Origin: Hysterangium stoloniferum
Lineage: Eukaryota; Basidiomycota; Agaricomycetes; Hysterangiales; Hysterangiaceae
Reading direction: 5' to 3'
Assembly (NCBI GenBank): GCA_015178975.1
Contig: WHVD01000052.1
Span: 186,001-250,000 of the forward strand
DNA: 64,000 nt
Shown here piece after piece: positions 11,270 through 22,428 of this stretch. The stretch's first letter is position 1. Each line of letters opens with the position of its first letter. The translations under genes were made by a program, and so were the position numbers. Below the pieces are notes generated by a model. The model had not been told where the DNA came from, did no database searches, and saw only the letters and a list, made by a program, of their open reading frames with translations.

Positions 11270-12840
11270 ATTTTCCTTTACATGCGTACTCACATCCACA
11301 TTTCTTCTTCAATGAGGGTTAGATGTGCCGTTTTGGACATAGCTCAGGCCATCAGACCGTCAAAGACTCGTGGTGGGCTTGTAGAGGCCTGTACAAATTT
11401 TGCAAAGATTGTTTCCACTGATAGGTCATTGTAAAGCCTTGCTAGCCAAACTGCTACTATTCCTGGCATGTGTTACGACCGTGTCACAACCCTATCGGTC
11501 CCCGAGGTTATTGCCACTTATCAACGATTCAAGTTACTATTTAAGTCACCACATCGGAAACCATCGGCCCCCGAAGCTGACGTATGCTTTCACCATGATC
11601 AAACTCCGTTTACGCCCACGTCAAATATACTCGTATTGTCTGGTTAAACTTTTGATATGTTCCTTTTATTATGTTGATCCGCTCTATCCTATGTTTCACA
11701 TATGTCTATCTATATTTGTAGTCCTCGAACTATTTCCTTTTACCGTAATTCCGCCCTCAGTTATCATCGGCCTCCGAACTAATCATAAACTTCCCATTCC
11801 TAGTCAAGCTTATTGTTAATACCGTTTTCCGCCCTTCTCCCTGTTAGTATTTTCTAGATGCCTGTTACTTGTATATGAACCAGCTGTAGTTGTAGTTACT
11901 AGGCAATCAGAATATCGGCTCAGAATACCCTCATATGTCTGTAACAGTCTCATACTAAGAATCCCCTCATCCGCCTTCGCGTGCGCTCGCCCACTCCTGG
12001 CCCTGACCCCTTGGCCTGACACTCGACTGGTTCTTCGGTCCCGATCAGTATCTCGCCAAAAGGAACTCTTTATGATCAGTCTTTGCCCGTCCAAAATTTA
12101 AGGACACCCTACAGATATTTGTGAGGGTGCAGCACATAAGCTGAAGCCAAGTCCTTCCGATCGGTCCCTGTCAGCCACTGACATTAGTCAGTTTTCAGTT
12201 CTTAACAGCATGCTCAGGTATTTGCTGGCATAGTCCTGAGAAATGGCTGTAATTCCCTCATTCTCAAATTGGTGAGAATAGAAGAACTCCCATCTCTGGT
12301 CAATGGGCTCAGCATAGAGAATGTGTCCCCAGTATGTTTGTTGAAATATAGCTTGTCGAGGTGGGAAAACTAGAGCAGGTTCCTTGTGAAGCATGTGAAT
12401 TGAATAGATTCTGAAGCCACTCAACTGTTTGGAGTTTGAGTCTTCTCCCAGTTGCTCCACTTGGCAATTGTCCATCATATCAGCTTTGATTTGAGGAGTG
12501 TCTCAACTAATACTTCATTCTTGAGTTGCCAGGGAAAGTTTCCTCATAATAACATTTCTGGGAAGTCTGATATTGCTAGGTCTTCTTCTTGGGTTCATGG
12601 TTCCAGATGATAAAGGCTGTAGTCATAGTAAATTCCCAGATTCAATTCTAGTGTAGGGAAGTCTTCTGATTCACAGGGAAGAAGTGATCTGTCCTGAAGT
12701 ATTTTGTCTTAATTACCCCCCATTCCTGAGATACGACATGATTTGTCTGTCAGTCCAGAGCAGGATTTTTCTGGATTTTGAACTTAGCCATAGATACCAT
12801 GGAATGGCCATAACTTTGAACTCCACCTTAGGTACTCGTA
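11270..12840 (-). pseudogene. Unknown coding region split by a solo LTR
   Basis: Minus strand. The 12478-12208 frame (F-R-I-Y-S-I-H-M-L-H-K-E-P...E-G-I-T-A-I-S-Q-D-Y-A-S-K-Y-L-S-M) runs into the LTR at 12207. If the LTR and one copy of its GCATG duplication are removed, the frame continues beyond 11470 as P-G-I-V-A-V-W-L-A-R-L-Y-N-D-L-S-V-E-T-I-F. Upstream (12480-12840) further broken segments read D-F-P-T-L-E-L-N-L-G-I-Y-Y-D and P-W-Q-L-K-N-E-V-L-V-E-T-L-L. I do not recognise the family; a transposase or a host gene are both possible. Confidence 0.4.
11471..12207 (+). mobile_element. Solo LTR, family H (737 bp)
   Basis: Starts TGTTACGACC and ends CTTAACA, flanked by the perfect 5-bp duplication GCATG (11466-11470 and 12208-12212). 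It contains the GAGGGTGCAGC...AGCTGAAGCCAAGTCC core shared with other LTR families (12122-12153). No internal region remains, so LTR-LTR recombination has removed the element. Confidence 0.85.
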
Positions 12841-13067
12841 ACAGCTGTGCATCCAGACTGTGACACACCTCATTCAGTTAGACACTGAAATTTTGAGAAA
12901 GTAGCAAGATAACTGTGTACCTATGTACCACTATTATGAATTGTCTGCATTATTTGGTCTTAATTTGTCTTCTGGTGAAATGTGGTCCATCTATAACAGA
13001 GTTGTCACTTTTGAGCATCTCACACTAGGGCTGTGTTAGATTGTGTAATGCTAGCACTGTTACCCAA

Positions 13068-13140
13068 GGGCTAGATGGTGTAGCAGGTAACACCCTTGCT
13101 ATATATGCAAAAGCCCTGGCTTCAATTCCCACTCTGGCTA
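13068..13140 (+). other. tRNA-like pol III promoter sequence (possible SINE head or tRNA relic)
   Basis: TGGTGTAGCAGG resembles an A box and GGCTTCAATTCCC a B box, about 40 bases apart. A GGTG/CACC D-stem and a TTGC/GCAA anticodon stem can be drawn, but position 33 is not T and the acceptor ends do not pair. It is therefore not a functional tRNA. A tRNA-derived SINE is one reading, but no second copy was noticed in the window. Confidence 0.3.
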
Positions 13141-13678
13141 TTCACTTTCTATACTCTTAACAGGCTGCTCAATTCTTAATCCCTTACTCACTCACTATTC
13201 GTTTGATGTCCAGCGTGGAAGAGCCATTAGTGTCTCAAACCAGACATGGACCTTGGTTCGGTTCAGTTCTCTTTCCTCACGGAAGAATCCCAGCGTTTGA
13301 GCGCATGTTGAATCCCAGTTGAAACCTCACCAGTCGCCGAGACCGTCTCCCGGAATATGGGCACTGGCTGAAGGATATTGCACAATTTTTCAAATGTCTC
13401 CAACTGTCGGAGTATGGGATTTTTAATTTTTATTGTTTGAAAATGCCCAGAGAATCCTTCTGTAATATAAAATGTCTCGCTTATTTGAAAACAATGAACG
13501 TTCTCGGGAAGATTTTATAGTATCAATTAATTTAAATAAGAACAAATCTCGGGAATTTCGGCGGAATGGTCTTCTACATTCATCAGTAAAATAATTTTAG
13601 GCGATGGTCCGGATCCTGGATCAAATACCAATTTAATCATGTGTTTCAACAATCCATAAGTGCCACTCTTTGTTTTCT

Positions 13679-13689
13679 TATATATAATG
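13679..13689 (+). promoter_or_regulatory. TATA element before the secreted-protein gene
   Basis: TATATATAATG lies about 40 bases before the chosen ATG at 13726. An in-frame ATG at 13660 would lie upstream of this element, which argues for the 13726 start. Confidence 0.45.
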
Positions 13690-13725
13690 TCTTTAATATC
13701 TACCAAAAACCTTCATCGAACAGTC

Positions 13726-14087
13726 ATGGTCACATTCCGCTTTACCGTCAGCTGCATTCTCCTCCTTCCATTCGCTTGCCTTGTTTTTTCCCTACCCAGT
13801 ACAGACTCTGACCATCTCAGTTCACGGGCAGCGTTTTGCGTCGGGAAAGTCATATGCGGCAAGGTATGTATTGCTAAGAATGCCCAATGTTGCAAAAGTG
13901 AGGATGCTTTTCTGTATGAATATTTTAACGATCTAACTCCTGGAGATAGATAAAACCTCTTGTCCTAAGGGGTATGATTACCTTGGCCTTTTATTGCGTA
14001 ATTTCTGATTTTCATTTTAGCACGTATTGTATAAATGATCGCGGGAGCGGGGAACACTGCTGCAAGAATGGTTTCGTTTGCACGTGA
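13726..14087 (+). CDS. Small secreted cysteine-rich protein (effector-like), 84 aa
   Basis: Exon 1 is 13726-13913, the GT-AG intron 13914-14020, and exon 2 is 14021-14087. The protein begins with a typical signal peptide (M-V-T-F-R-F-T-V-S-C-I-L-L-L-P-F-A-C-L-V-F-S). The mature part has nine cysteines spaced C-x5-C-x3-C-x6-CC-x9-C-x9-CC-x5-C, ending G-F-V-C-T. Two CC pairs and the short, charged mature chain suggest a disulfide-knotted secreted peptide of the kind found among fungal small secreted proteins; no named family is claimed. The splice is chosen because only CT|GTATGA joins to keep the second cysteine block in frame. Such genes are often effectors or cell-wall-associated factors; that role is inference. 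It stands alone between two decayed regions and shows no stop or frameshift. Confidence 0.6.
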
Positions 14088-14940
14088 ACCCGCGGACGGA
14101 AGGGCCATGTTTAGTGGAAATGTGAATGTGAGTTAACCCGGTGATTAATTATATTATTTGAATAGGTTTAATAGGCTCAAAGGTCTTCCATTTTTTGTTC
14201 TTTGTTTCTCGAGTTTCTGCCCAATTGTGTTCAACCACAGTCGCCTTCAAACTGGGCACTATTTACTTCATTTACCACACTATACTGCCGCTTTCAATAA
14301 ATCTAAGTACTCTCAATTTATTCCGTGAATAAATGCGACGTCTGAGAAAAACAAACACAATAAAAGATAACAAGAACATATATTTCTGTTTTCTTCTCTC
14401 GAGGCAGAGTAACAGCGCTGTACGGCCGTTGTAGTATAGACATATACACAGACAGTGCGTCCAACCAGCTCGTAAAGGATACCGAGTTCTGGGTTTAGAT
14501 CAATGTTCCTGGGCCGCGCACCCCAACCGGTCATACAGTAAATTTGCAGTAATACACTGAGGTGTTTATCACGGCAGCATTCGGCGAAAAATAACCCTCA
14601 CCAGGATCTTGGACAGCTGCAACCACTGACGCCCACTGACCATCGGCGAATATTCCTGCTCATCAGTGTCATAACACCGGCTTCAATGAAATTCCAGTGA
14701 ACTGTCGAAAATATACAGTAGGCGCGTACGGCTGAAGGGCATTACATCTGATTACTAAACTACCACAGCTGTATTCTATTAGAACTATAACAGAATATAA
14801 CTCAGTTGTCATGGGATAGTGAAATCAACTAAGGTGTTATCACTGGTTATAACTACTTCATGAACAAAACAATAGTGGAAAAAAAGAAAAGAAATAGGAC
14901 AAAAGAGAGAACCCCACTATCTACACATCCAAATGAGGTT
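14088..14940. other. No gene seen
   Basis: AT-rich sequence between the secreted-protein gene and the copia remnant. The small open frame at 14313-14534 (minus) lacks protein features. Repeat families defined elsewhere in the window were not seen here. Confidence 0.45.
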
Positions 14941-14949
14941 ACACATTTA

Positions 14950-16640
14950 CGTCATTGATCTCATCTATTGTCCTTCTCCTTTGGGTTGTGCCATGAGCTT
15001 GCGTAAGCCCTAATTATAACACTCCTCATGGCTAAGCAGGCTCCTGCTCGTCACATAACCTAAACTGGATGCACTGTCTCTTGTGTGCAATTTGTGGGAG
15101 TTGATTCATGAACATATTGGCAAGATTTGCCATGGAGGTGATATGATGCATGTCAATATGTCCATCCACTACATCCTCACAAATATAATGATAGCAAATA
15201 TCTGTAAGTGGTGCTTAGTATTCTTCATTGAAAAGACTGCACCTGCATTATCATTCCATAGCATAGCTGGTTTGGGGTGGGGGTAACCTATTTTGTCCAT
15301 TGCCGATTGCATCCAAAGAATTTGCTTCATAGCTTGTATTAATGCCATATACTCCACTTAGGTTGTGGAGAGGGTGAGCATAGGTTGATATTGCATTCCC
15401 CAGGCCATTGGTCCTCCCACTTGGATGAATACATGTCCTGAGAATGACTGCTGGTTATCTATATCTCCACCATAGTCCGCATCAACATATCCTGTTGGAT
15501 TGAAGTCCCTGTATTTCCCTCCATAAGTGATTTTGTAATGTAGTGTACCCTTGATATATCTTAATATGTGAGTTGAGGCATTCCAGTGTTCTTTTCCTGG
15601 GTTTGATGTGTACTTCAACAGAGTGGACACTGCATGGGACAAGTCAGGCCACATGGTTATCTGGGTGCACATAATGGACCCAAGCAACTCACAGTAGGGT
15701 TTGTTTGTGGTCCAGGTGCCATTTCATGTGTAAGTATGATTCCTGTTGGCAGCAGTGTCTCTCCAGATTACAGTCAGATGTGTTGAATTTATCCAAAACT
15801 GTAAGCACATTAAGTTGTTCCAGTGCCTCGGTCTCTGTTGATTCAGATTCCCAGTACTAAGTTTGGGTCACACAAGTCCTTCATTTCATATTTCCATCCC
15901 AATTGTTCCTTAGTGCCTCTCACCTCTTCCTTTGAGGATGAGATCCTGGTCATATCATCTGTGTATGTGCTAGTTATTGTAATATTACCATTTGCATGTC
16001 TTGATCTGACTGCTGGGTCTGCCCTTGACCTGTAGTATCCTAGTTCCCCCATCTCCTCATTCAGGGCTTCCACCCAATTATATACTCCTTCCATAGTGCC
16101 ATATAGGGTTTTATTGAGCTGTCCTATCCTTCCTTCAACTTTGCCCCACCTGGCAACTCAATCTAGGTGATCACCTGTGGATGTGAGTTTAGGTATGCTG
16201 TGACATAGTCAATTTGCCATGCCTCCATATCTATCACTGTGCTACTACCCAGTTCATTTGGAGAAATTCATCTCAGCCAACAGAGGCATACATCTCAAAG
16301 AAATCCATGCCTGGGGTTTGTGTAAACCTCTTGCAACTAGGTGTGCTTTTTGTGCAATTAGATCATCATTTGCATTGACCTTGTTTGGAAAGGTCCACAT
16401 GTTTGGATTAGCCACACATCATTGGATGGATTGATAACATCCCATACACTTCATGCAAACTATCACATAGTGTAACTTGATATCCATAGGATTCCTCAAT
16501 AAGGCCAGTGTGAATGATAGACTGCAAACAGCACAATACTCTGTAAGGGAATTGAGTATTACTTTTATATATTTTTTCTACATTTTATATTCTTTTTCCT
16601 TCACTTTAAATACAAGATATATCTTGTATTTAGTAGTGCA
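14950..16640 (-). pseudogene. Ty1/copia pol remnant (RT and RNase H end)
   Basis: Reading right to left on the minus strand: about 16370-16100 shows broken copia RT text (V-D-L-S-K-Q-G..., then M-D-F-F-E-M-Y-A). The 16094-15843 frame has Y-T-D-D-M-T in the place of the copia Y-x-D-D motif. At 15687-15358 there is T-W-P-D-L-S-H-A-V-like text, then G-Y-V-D-A-D-Y-G-G-D and S-F-S-G-H-V-F. At 15357-15169 come A-M-K-Q-I-L-W-M-Q-S-A and the D-N-A-G-A RNase H motif. The tail N-L-A-N-M-F lies near 15110. Stops and frameshifts separate all the parts. No LTRs were identified, and gag and integrase are absent. The family normally makes the polyprotein for copia retrotransposition; this copy is dead. Confidence 0.75.
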
Positions 16641-16705
16641 AAGGTCCATGTATGGAGGATATCTGAAAACTATTAAGTATACCAAATTCTAATATACTCT
16701 AAAGG

Positions 16706-17505
16706 TGTTACGACTGGAAGTCCCACCAGACTCTGGGCACGAACTTATACGCACCCATTATCAGTTCACTGGAATTCTCACCGGACTCCGTACATCAGAC
16801 TTGTCTACGTTCATCTTCGTTACATTGTGTTTCAGTCACCGGAAAACCCACCAGACTCCATCTATGTCTATGTCCGACCTCGTCCCGCATGTCAGTTGCC
16901 GGACCCGGGACCCCGCTCAGTAAACCTGTCTTCCCTCTAACAGAGCCCCATTCCCATTTTAGTCAAATGACCTGTCATGATTCGGACTCCGCCTCCACTC
17001 CATTTCCCATTATGGTTTATTATTTGTCACTATTTGGACTCCATTCTGTCCTGTTCCTAACACCAATTTGGTGTTTACTATTCCTGTTTTATGTTTTGCT
17101 CGTTTCATTTCATTATTACTGGATTCAGTATGACATTCACTCCACGGTCTATTTAAACTGGCAGATGTTGTACATACAATCCAGTCAGAAAATTGGCTTA
17201 GATTTCCCCCAGTAATCTAATACATTTTCCACTCTAAACTCCTACTTGAATTACACCACTCACACTAGTCGGAGCCCATGGGCTCTGGTGCATCTATCTC
17301 TCTTACCTATCTCAACTCACGACCCACGACCTCTGACCTACAACCCCACAACCCATGACCCCCACCCAGACTCCCCGGGATTCTTGTCCACCTGTCCGAA
17401 ATTGGACAACACGATCTAGTGAGGGCACAGCCTATAAGCTGAAGCCAAGTCCTACTGGATATTCTGTGGGTTTCTCCGGAGACCTACCGTGTATGTACCC
17501 TAACA
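16706..17505 (+). repeat. 5' LTR of element A (800 bp)
   Basis: Begins TGTTACGACTGG and ends ACCCTAACA. The U3 is C-rich with repeated CCCATT..GGTC..ATGACCTGTCA phrases. A CCTATTTAAACTGG stretch with a TATA-like core lies near 17147-17160. The degenerate CGACCCACGACC tandem at about 17310-17365 and the conserved core at 17421-17452 follow. A second complete copy is the solo LTR A2 at 24106-24923. Confidence 0.9.
17421..17452 (+). promoter_or_regulatory. LTR core motif shared by several gypsy families
   Basis: Consensus GAGGGYGCAGC, five variable bases, AGCTGAAGCCAAGTCC. CAGC and GCTG can pair as a 4-bp stem around a six-base loop. Copies occur at 12122-12153 (+), here, 21830-21855 (-), 23881-23911 (-), 24837-24868 (+), 30500-30525 (-), 34042-34073 (-), 38208-38240 (+), 40934-40965 (-), 43636-43667 (+), 47997-48020 (-), 57293-57318 (-) and 61675-61710 (-). 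It always keeps the same orientation relative to its LTR and lies in the 3' part of it. The function is unknown; an RNA start, poly(A) or packaging signal at the R/U5 border is the inference. Confidence 0.7.
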
Positions 17506-17538
17506 GTATTTTCTGACTAAGACTCGCAGATTGTTTTT

Positions 17539-18830
17539 ATGAACATTATGCCACCAAGAAGAAAAACGAACACAAAGGCATCATTACCTGGACCGTGGAC
17601 TCTTCATTCCCTGTTAACCTTGTATACCAGTCAGATGCTTGCAAACCAGTCAGAAGCCATGGAAGAAGCCCATATCGAAGAAGTCCCAGAAAACCAGGAT
17701 GAATCCAAGCACAAGGATGAGTCCGTGGCCCCCGACAAGGGCAAAGGTGTTGAAAATCCTCCGTCATTCGAACGACCGCACTTGGGGGACCCTACTTCTG
17801 AGTTTTTAGCAGGCACTATAGATAAATTTATGACACACCTGCTCGAAGAATGAAAGAAAAAGGAACAAGAACCTCCACAGTCGAAAGTCAATGCTCTGGA
17901 ACCCTTTATGGGTTCCAATCCAAACAAACTCTCTACTTTCCTCATGCAATGTCGCTTCAATTTCTGCGATTGATCCACCACATTCTCCACAGACTCCCAA
18001 AAAGTCAACTACACACTTTCATATTTGTTGGGATCTGCATTGAAATGGTTTGAACTGGCTTTTAGCGGGATTTCTGAGGAAGAGCCACTTTGGCTCGGAG
18101 ATTGGGATGCTTTTGTTGAGGAGCTTGAAACCAACTTTGGCCCGTATGACCTGACAGGAGAAGCTGAGAACAGTCTCACAAATATTCACATGAAGGACAC
18201 ACAGCACATCACGACTACATCGTCCAATTCAACAATCTTGCAGCTTGTTGTCAGTGGGGTGATCCTGCTCTCCACCACCAATTCTATGCCAGTCTGCCAT
18301 CCCGCCTTAAAGACGAAGTCTCGAAAGGAGAAGATGGCAAGCCAAAAACCCTGTCCCATATGCACCTCAAAGCTCAAAACGTGGATGCACGTTATTGGGA
18401 ATGTCGTGCGGAAGTTACCTGCGAGACCTCCGTGGACAAAGTAAACAAGTCCACGGCCAATAAAAACAACAACAACAATTCATCAACCAGCAACCAAAAC
18501 TCCATGCAATCTGACAAGAAGAACAATAAAAAGTCTTCTAACAACAACAACAACTACAACAACAACAAGGACAATAGCAAGGGTCAACAGTCTGGCAAGC
18601 AAGCCGGAAAATTCTACCTCTCAGGCAAACTCGGACCCAATGGCAAATTGACCCCACAGGAAAGACAACATCGTATAGACAATAACCTCTGTCTCTTGTG
18701 CGGGAAACCTGGTCATCGAGTCCCTGAATGTCTGCTGGCAAAAGCAAACTCTTCAAAAGGTCGAACAGCCAAGGCCTTCACAGAAACCCCGTCGAAGGAC
18801 AAACTGGCTTCTGACTCGAAAAAAGAGTAA
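17539..18830 (+). pseudogene. gag of element A
   Basis: The start M-N-I-M-P-P-R-R-K-T-N-T-K lies 34 bases after the LTR. The gag core (A-L-E-P-F-M-G-S-N-P-N-K-L-S-T-F-L, then L-G-S-A-L-K-W-F-E...W-D-A-F-V-E-E-L) lies at about 17880-18180 in shifted frames, matching the retrotransposon gag domain. It is followed by an Asn/Lys-rich linker (18450-18600) and a zinc knuckle LCLLCGKPGHRVPEC (C-x2-C-x4-H-x4-C) near 18690-18735. At least three frame changes and TGA stops (for example at 17851) break it. It would form the virus-like particle core and bind the RNA. Confidence 0.85.
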
Positions 18831-18904
18831 GCAACCCCGCAGACTCCGCGTGGATTGGGGGTTGTGTTGCCTCTCTGCGCATTAAAGAGTTTACTCCCCT
18901 CAAC

Positions 18905-19531
18905 GCATCCGCTCTTTCACATTCTGATTCATTTTTCATTAACCTTATGTCTAATATGATTCCAAAATTCATTTTTTCAGCTCTTATAGATTCCGGCTCG
19001 ACTCATTGTTTTTTAGATACAAAATTTACGCAAAAAAATTTGTTGTCAACTTATCTGATAAATCCTGTTGGCCTCCACCTCTTTGATGGCACAAGTAATT
19101 CGGTTGTTACCCAAGCTTGTGATTTATCCATCTGTTTCCTGTGTGGAACATCTCAATTGGTCACTTTCTATGTGACCCAGTTAGACTCAAGTTGCTCGGT
19201 GGTCCTAGGACACAACTGGCTTACCTGCTACAATCCATTGATTGACTGGATAGCTAACAGTATAACTTTCCAGACCCCCGTGGCACCCGAGGAAACTGCG
19301 TCTGACCTGGCCCCCATGGCACCCATGGCCTTCCTGGCACCTGCAGTCTTGAGGACTCCTGTGATCCCTACAGCACCCATGGCTTCCCCGGAACTCACGG
19401 CACCTCCATCCATTTCTCTGATTAATGCTGCAGCTTTTATTAGGGTTACAAAAATGGATGGGTCCAGGTGTTCACTATCAACGTAAAAATTGATGAAGCA
19501 ACTGGACATTTTTCAACCCCAGTATCCGAAT
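18905..19531 (+). pseudogene. Aspartic protease region of element A
   Basis: [13 protein letters not shown] gives the D-S-G catalytic motif (about 18977-19015), and V-V-L-G-H-N-W-L (about 19200-19225) the second family motif. An Ala/Pro-rich linker follows. The frame is open to 19486, then passes into S-V-S-E-S, where solo LTR X1 sits. The reading resumes at 20864 as Q-A-A-D-L-E-G-I. Retropepsin cleaves Gag-Pol; this copy is only the remnant. Confidence 0.85.
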
Positions 19532-19536
19532 CTGAG

Positions 19537-20858
19537 TGTAATGTATTCAGGGGATTCTCTTAGATAGCTCAATATATGCTATAGTGTCACAGAGCTTCAA
19601 CAATAAAACAAGCAAAGGTCCAGTAATTTAAATACTGATAGATTAATGAGCTGCGCTATGAAGCTTAAACAACTCAAATAAATGCTTATTTTGATTATTG
19701 AAAGGTTCAATAGAACTGTGTATGACTCTTTTAGCAAATACAAGAACTATTCCTTGAGAATAGGGGCTGGAAGCTGAATATATGCGCAGTAACTTGGCAG
19801 AGACTTGATATAAGAGCTTCGGATTCTTGTATGCTTATTTGTAACTATTAATAGTTATTTAACAAGGTGTTAAATAATTTATTAATAGAGAAAATAAATT
19901 GTATTGGATTATCTGAGTGCTTGTACTTGATTAATTCAATAAACTTAGGGCTGGGCCTTGAGTAATCTAGTATTGGCAGGGATTTCAGTAAGGATACTTA
20001 GATACTTATTAGGTTTATTATCTAATTAATAAGCCTAAAGGGTAGCTGTGAGGCTGGGGAACTTAGATGATTAGCTAAGTCCAAAAGTTGCTGACAAAGA
20101 TTCAAGATGCTGCAAGTGTAGGTGCTTGCAGTGAGTGTATCAGACTAAGGCTATTATTGTCCTTAGGATGATTAGATAAGCTGGTGCTGTGCTGCAAATA
20201 TGTGTGAGATAAGATGATTTTATTGGAAACTTAGCCCTCCTTATATACATTTTGATAACTCAATGATTAGCTAACTATTTAGTTTATGAGGTCATTAGTG
20301 AGATCATAATGACCTCATATTCTACTCATTATTTACCCTTTGTTTAACATGTGATTCCCTTCTCTGAGACAAGGGTTCTAACCTCTTGCTTGAACATGAA
20401 GGTTCAAGGCCGCGGTCCCGGGACGGGAGCAAACGACGAGTCGGCGGAACCTAATAATGACTCGGGTAGTCACGTTCGTGACTTGTGTGACTCGGGTAGT
20501 CACATTCGTGACTTGTGTGACTCGGGTGGTCACATTCGTGACCTTTGTGACATCCCGACACTGGAGGCTTATGTAATAAGTCACATGACTCCAAAAATGC
20601 GCAAACTAGGCTGCACAAGGTGCCGAAAGGTAATAACTAAGTAAATAAAATATAAATAATTAGTTAAAAATTATAATAAATTAACTAAGATATAATAGCA
20701 TAATATGAGTTCATATATGCTATTATTATGCGAAGTTAAAAGGAATAGAGCCTATATTTCACAATAAAAATATAATAAAAATACAATAAATTCGAAAGAA
20801 TATTAAATAATCCACAGAAAATTAAGAGGATATTATGATATGATGCTGATACATCACA
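19537..20858 (+). mobile_element. Solo LTR X1 (1322 bp)
   Basis: Begins TGTAATGTATTCAGG, ends GATACATCACA, with CTGAG duplicated at 19532-19536 and 20859-20863. The two termini are inverted repeats (TGTRATGTATY). CCTTATATACATTTTG near 20237-20252 is a likely core promoter, repeated at the same place in X2 and in the related Y family. An exact 30-bp triplet repeat lies inside. No coding region or internal part is left. Confidence 0.85.
20459..20550 (+). repeat. 30-bp tandem repeat, three units, inside X1
   Basis: Unit of the form TGACTCGGGTAGTCACRTTC plus GTGACTTGTG, three near-perfect copies. Each unit contains GTCAC/GTGAC inverted halves. X2 keeps only a degenerate single unit at about 40300-40330. 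Confidence 0.8.
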
Positions 20859-20863
20859 CTGAG

Positions 20864-21744
20864 CAAGCCGCTGACCTAGAAGGCATCCTGGAGAAATATC
20901 ATGACTTCGTGGATGTTTTTAGCAAGCAAAAAGCTGACTGGCTTCCACCTCACAGAGAATATGACTTAAAAATTGATCTTGAAGATGGCACTCAGCCACC
21001 CCTAGGATGTCCATGGAACTTTCCGTGATCTGCGATTTCCTGGATGAACATTTGTCCATAGATTTTATCAGACCCTCAAAGTCTCCTTTCGGAGCACCTG
21101 TTCTGTTTGTCAGAAAAAGGGATGGATCCCTTTGACTATGTGTTGATTTTAGAGGACTCAATGCTGTCACCAAAAAGGATAAGTATCCACTTCCACTTAT
21201 ATCTGATCTGCTCAATGCTCCATGGAATGCCTGGATTTACACCAAAATAGATCTCAAACACACCTATCATTTGGTCTGGATTGCCATGGGTGACGAATGG
21301 AAAGCCACTTTTAGAACTCGTTATGGGGCCTTCGAGTGGTTGGTGATGCCCTTTGGGCTCACCAATGCTCTGTCCGTTTTTCAGTGTTTTATCAACGACA
21401 TTTTCTCCGACATGCTTGATGTATGCGTTATTGTTTACTTGGACGACATTCTTATCAACTCTGAGAATCCCATGGAACACGACAAACAAGTCTGTGAAGT
21501 TCTCCGGAGACTCAGACAACATGGTTTATTCACAAATGGTAAAAAATGTACTTTTGACACAGACTCTGTGGAATACCTTGGTTTCATTATGGGACCCGAC
21601 GGACTCTGCATGGATGAAACTAAATTGCAAGTCATCAAAGATTGGCCTGAACCCCACAAAGTTAAAGATATACAATCCTTCCTCGGCTTTGCCAATTTTT
21701 ACAGATGGTTTATCTGTGGATATTCCGACATCATGGTACCCCTT
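20864..21744 (+). pseudogene. Reverse transcriptase of element A, 5' part
   Basis: Reads [10 protein letters not shown], then (after a frame change near 21028) [20 protein letters not shown]. The 21271-21744 frame has [20 protein letters not shown], the catalytic V-I-V-Y-L-D-D-I-L and [13 protein letters not shown] at 21133-21135 replaces the Arg before L-C-V-D-F. The frame is cut by element B within V-P-L and resumes at 30959 as T-H-F-T-C-K. YLDD is intact; the copy is otherwise broken. Confidence 0.9.
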
Positions 21745-22288
21745 TGTTAAGTGCCATGTTGGGAACTTATTCTGGAACTATTGGAAAGTCACCAGGAAGT
21801 CGGGAGCTATCAGATAGGGTCAGGATGTCGGCTTCAGCTTATGTGCTGCGCCTCTATGCAAATGCTCAAAGTCCTTAATTTCAGAGGTGAGACTTATGAT
21901 GGAAGATACAGATATTCAGAGTTCTGAAGAGTTCTGAATATCGAGCGTACAGAAAGATGGAAGAAGGAATAAGAAACCAAGTTGATATCAGATCTAAGAT
22001 AAAGTACAAATTCATGGAAACTAATATAAGTCTTCTCATTATTGTACTACAAACTGAGACCATAATAAGACAGAAACGGAAGTATTCTTAAAATGGGAAT
22101 ACAATAAGACATATCGGGGAGACAATATTCTGAAACGGGAATACAATAGACAAATGAGTGAATATTTGTCAACAGACAAAATACCAAATGCGGAACAAGG
22201 GGAGAATGCGGAAGATACGGTAACTATGATGTTCTGTAGTCGGAGATCGGGAGTCAGATATTGAAACATCTGGGAATGGGTCATAACA
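21745..22288 (-). repeat. 3' LTR of element B (544 bp)
   Basis: On the + strand it begins TGTTAAGTGCC and ends GGTCATAACA. It contains the shared core (21830-21855, minus) and a palindrome at 21911-21942 with 10-bp arms GATATTCAGA / TCTGAATATC. Confidence 0.9.
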
Positions 22289-22428
22289 GTACCCCCCTGT
22301 TAGGCCAAAGTCCCATAGAGGTGATTAGGTACTGAGTGATTGAAGCGACGGCTGATTATTATGTGTCGTGAAATTTATGCAATTCTGGAGGTGAGAGTTT
22401 CGGCTGTTGTTCTGAGTACCCAACTTGC

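Noticed and set aside
17421..17452. LTR core motif as a hammerhead ribozyme
   Set aside because: CTGAAGC resembles the hammerhead CUGANGA core but lacks the GA and no GAAA with matching stems is found at the right distance.
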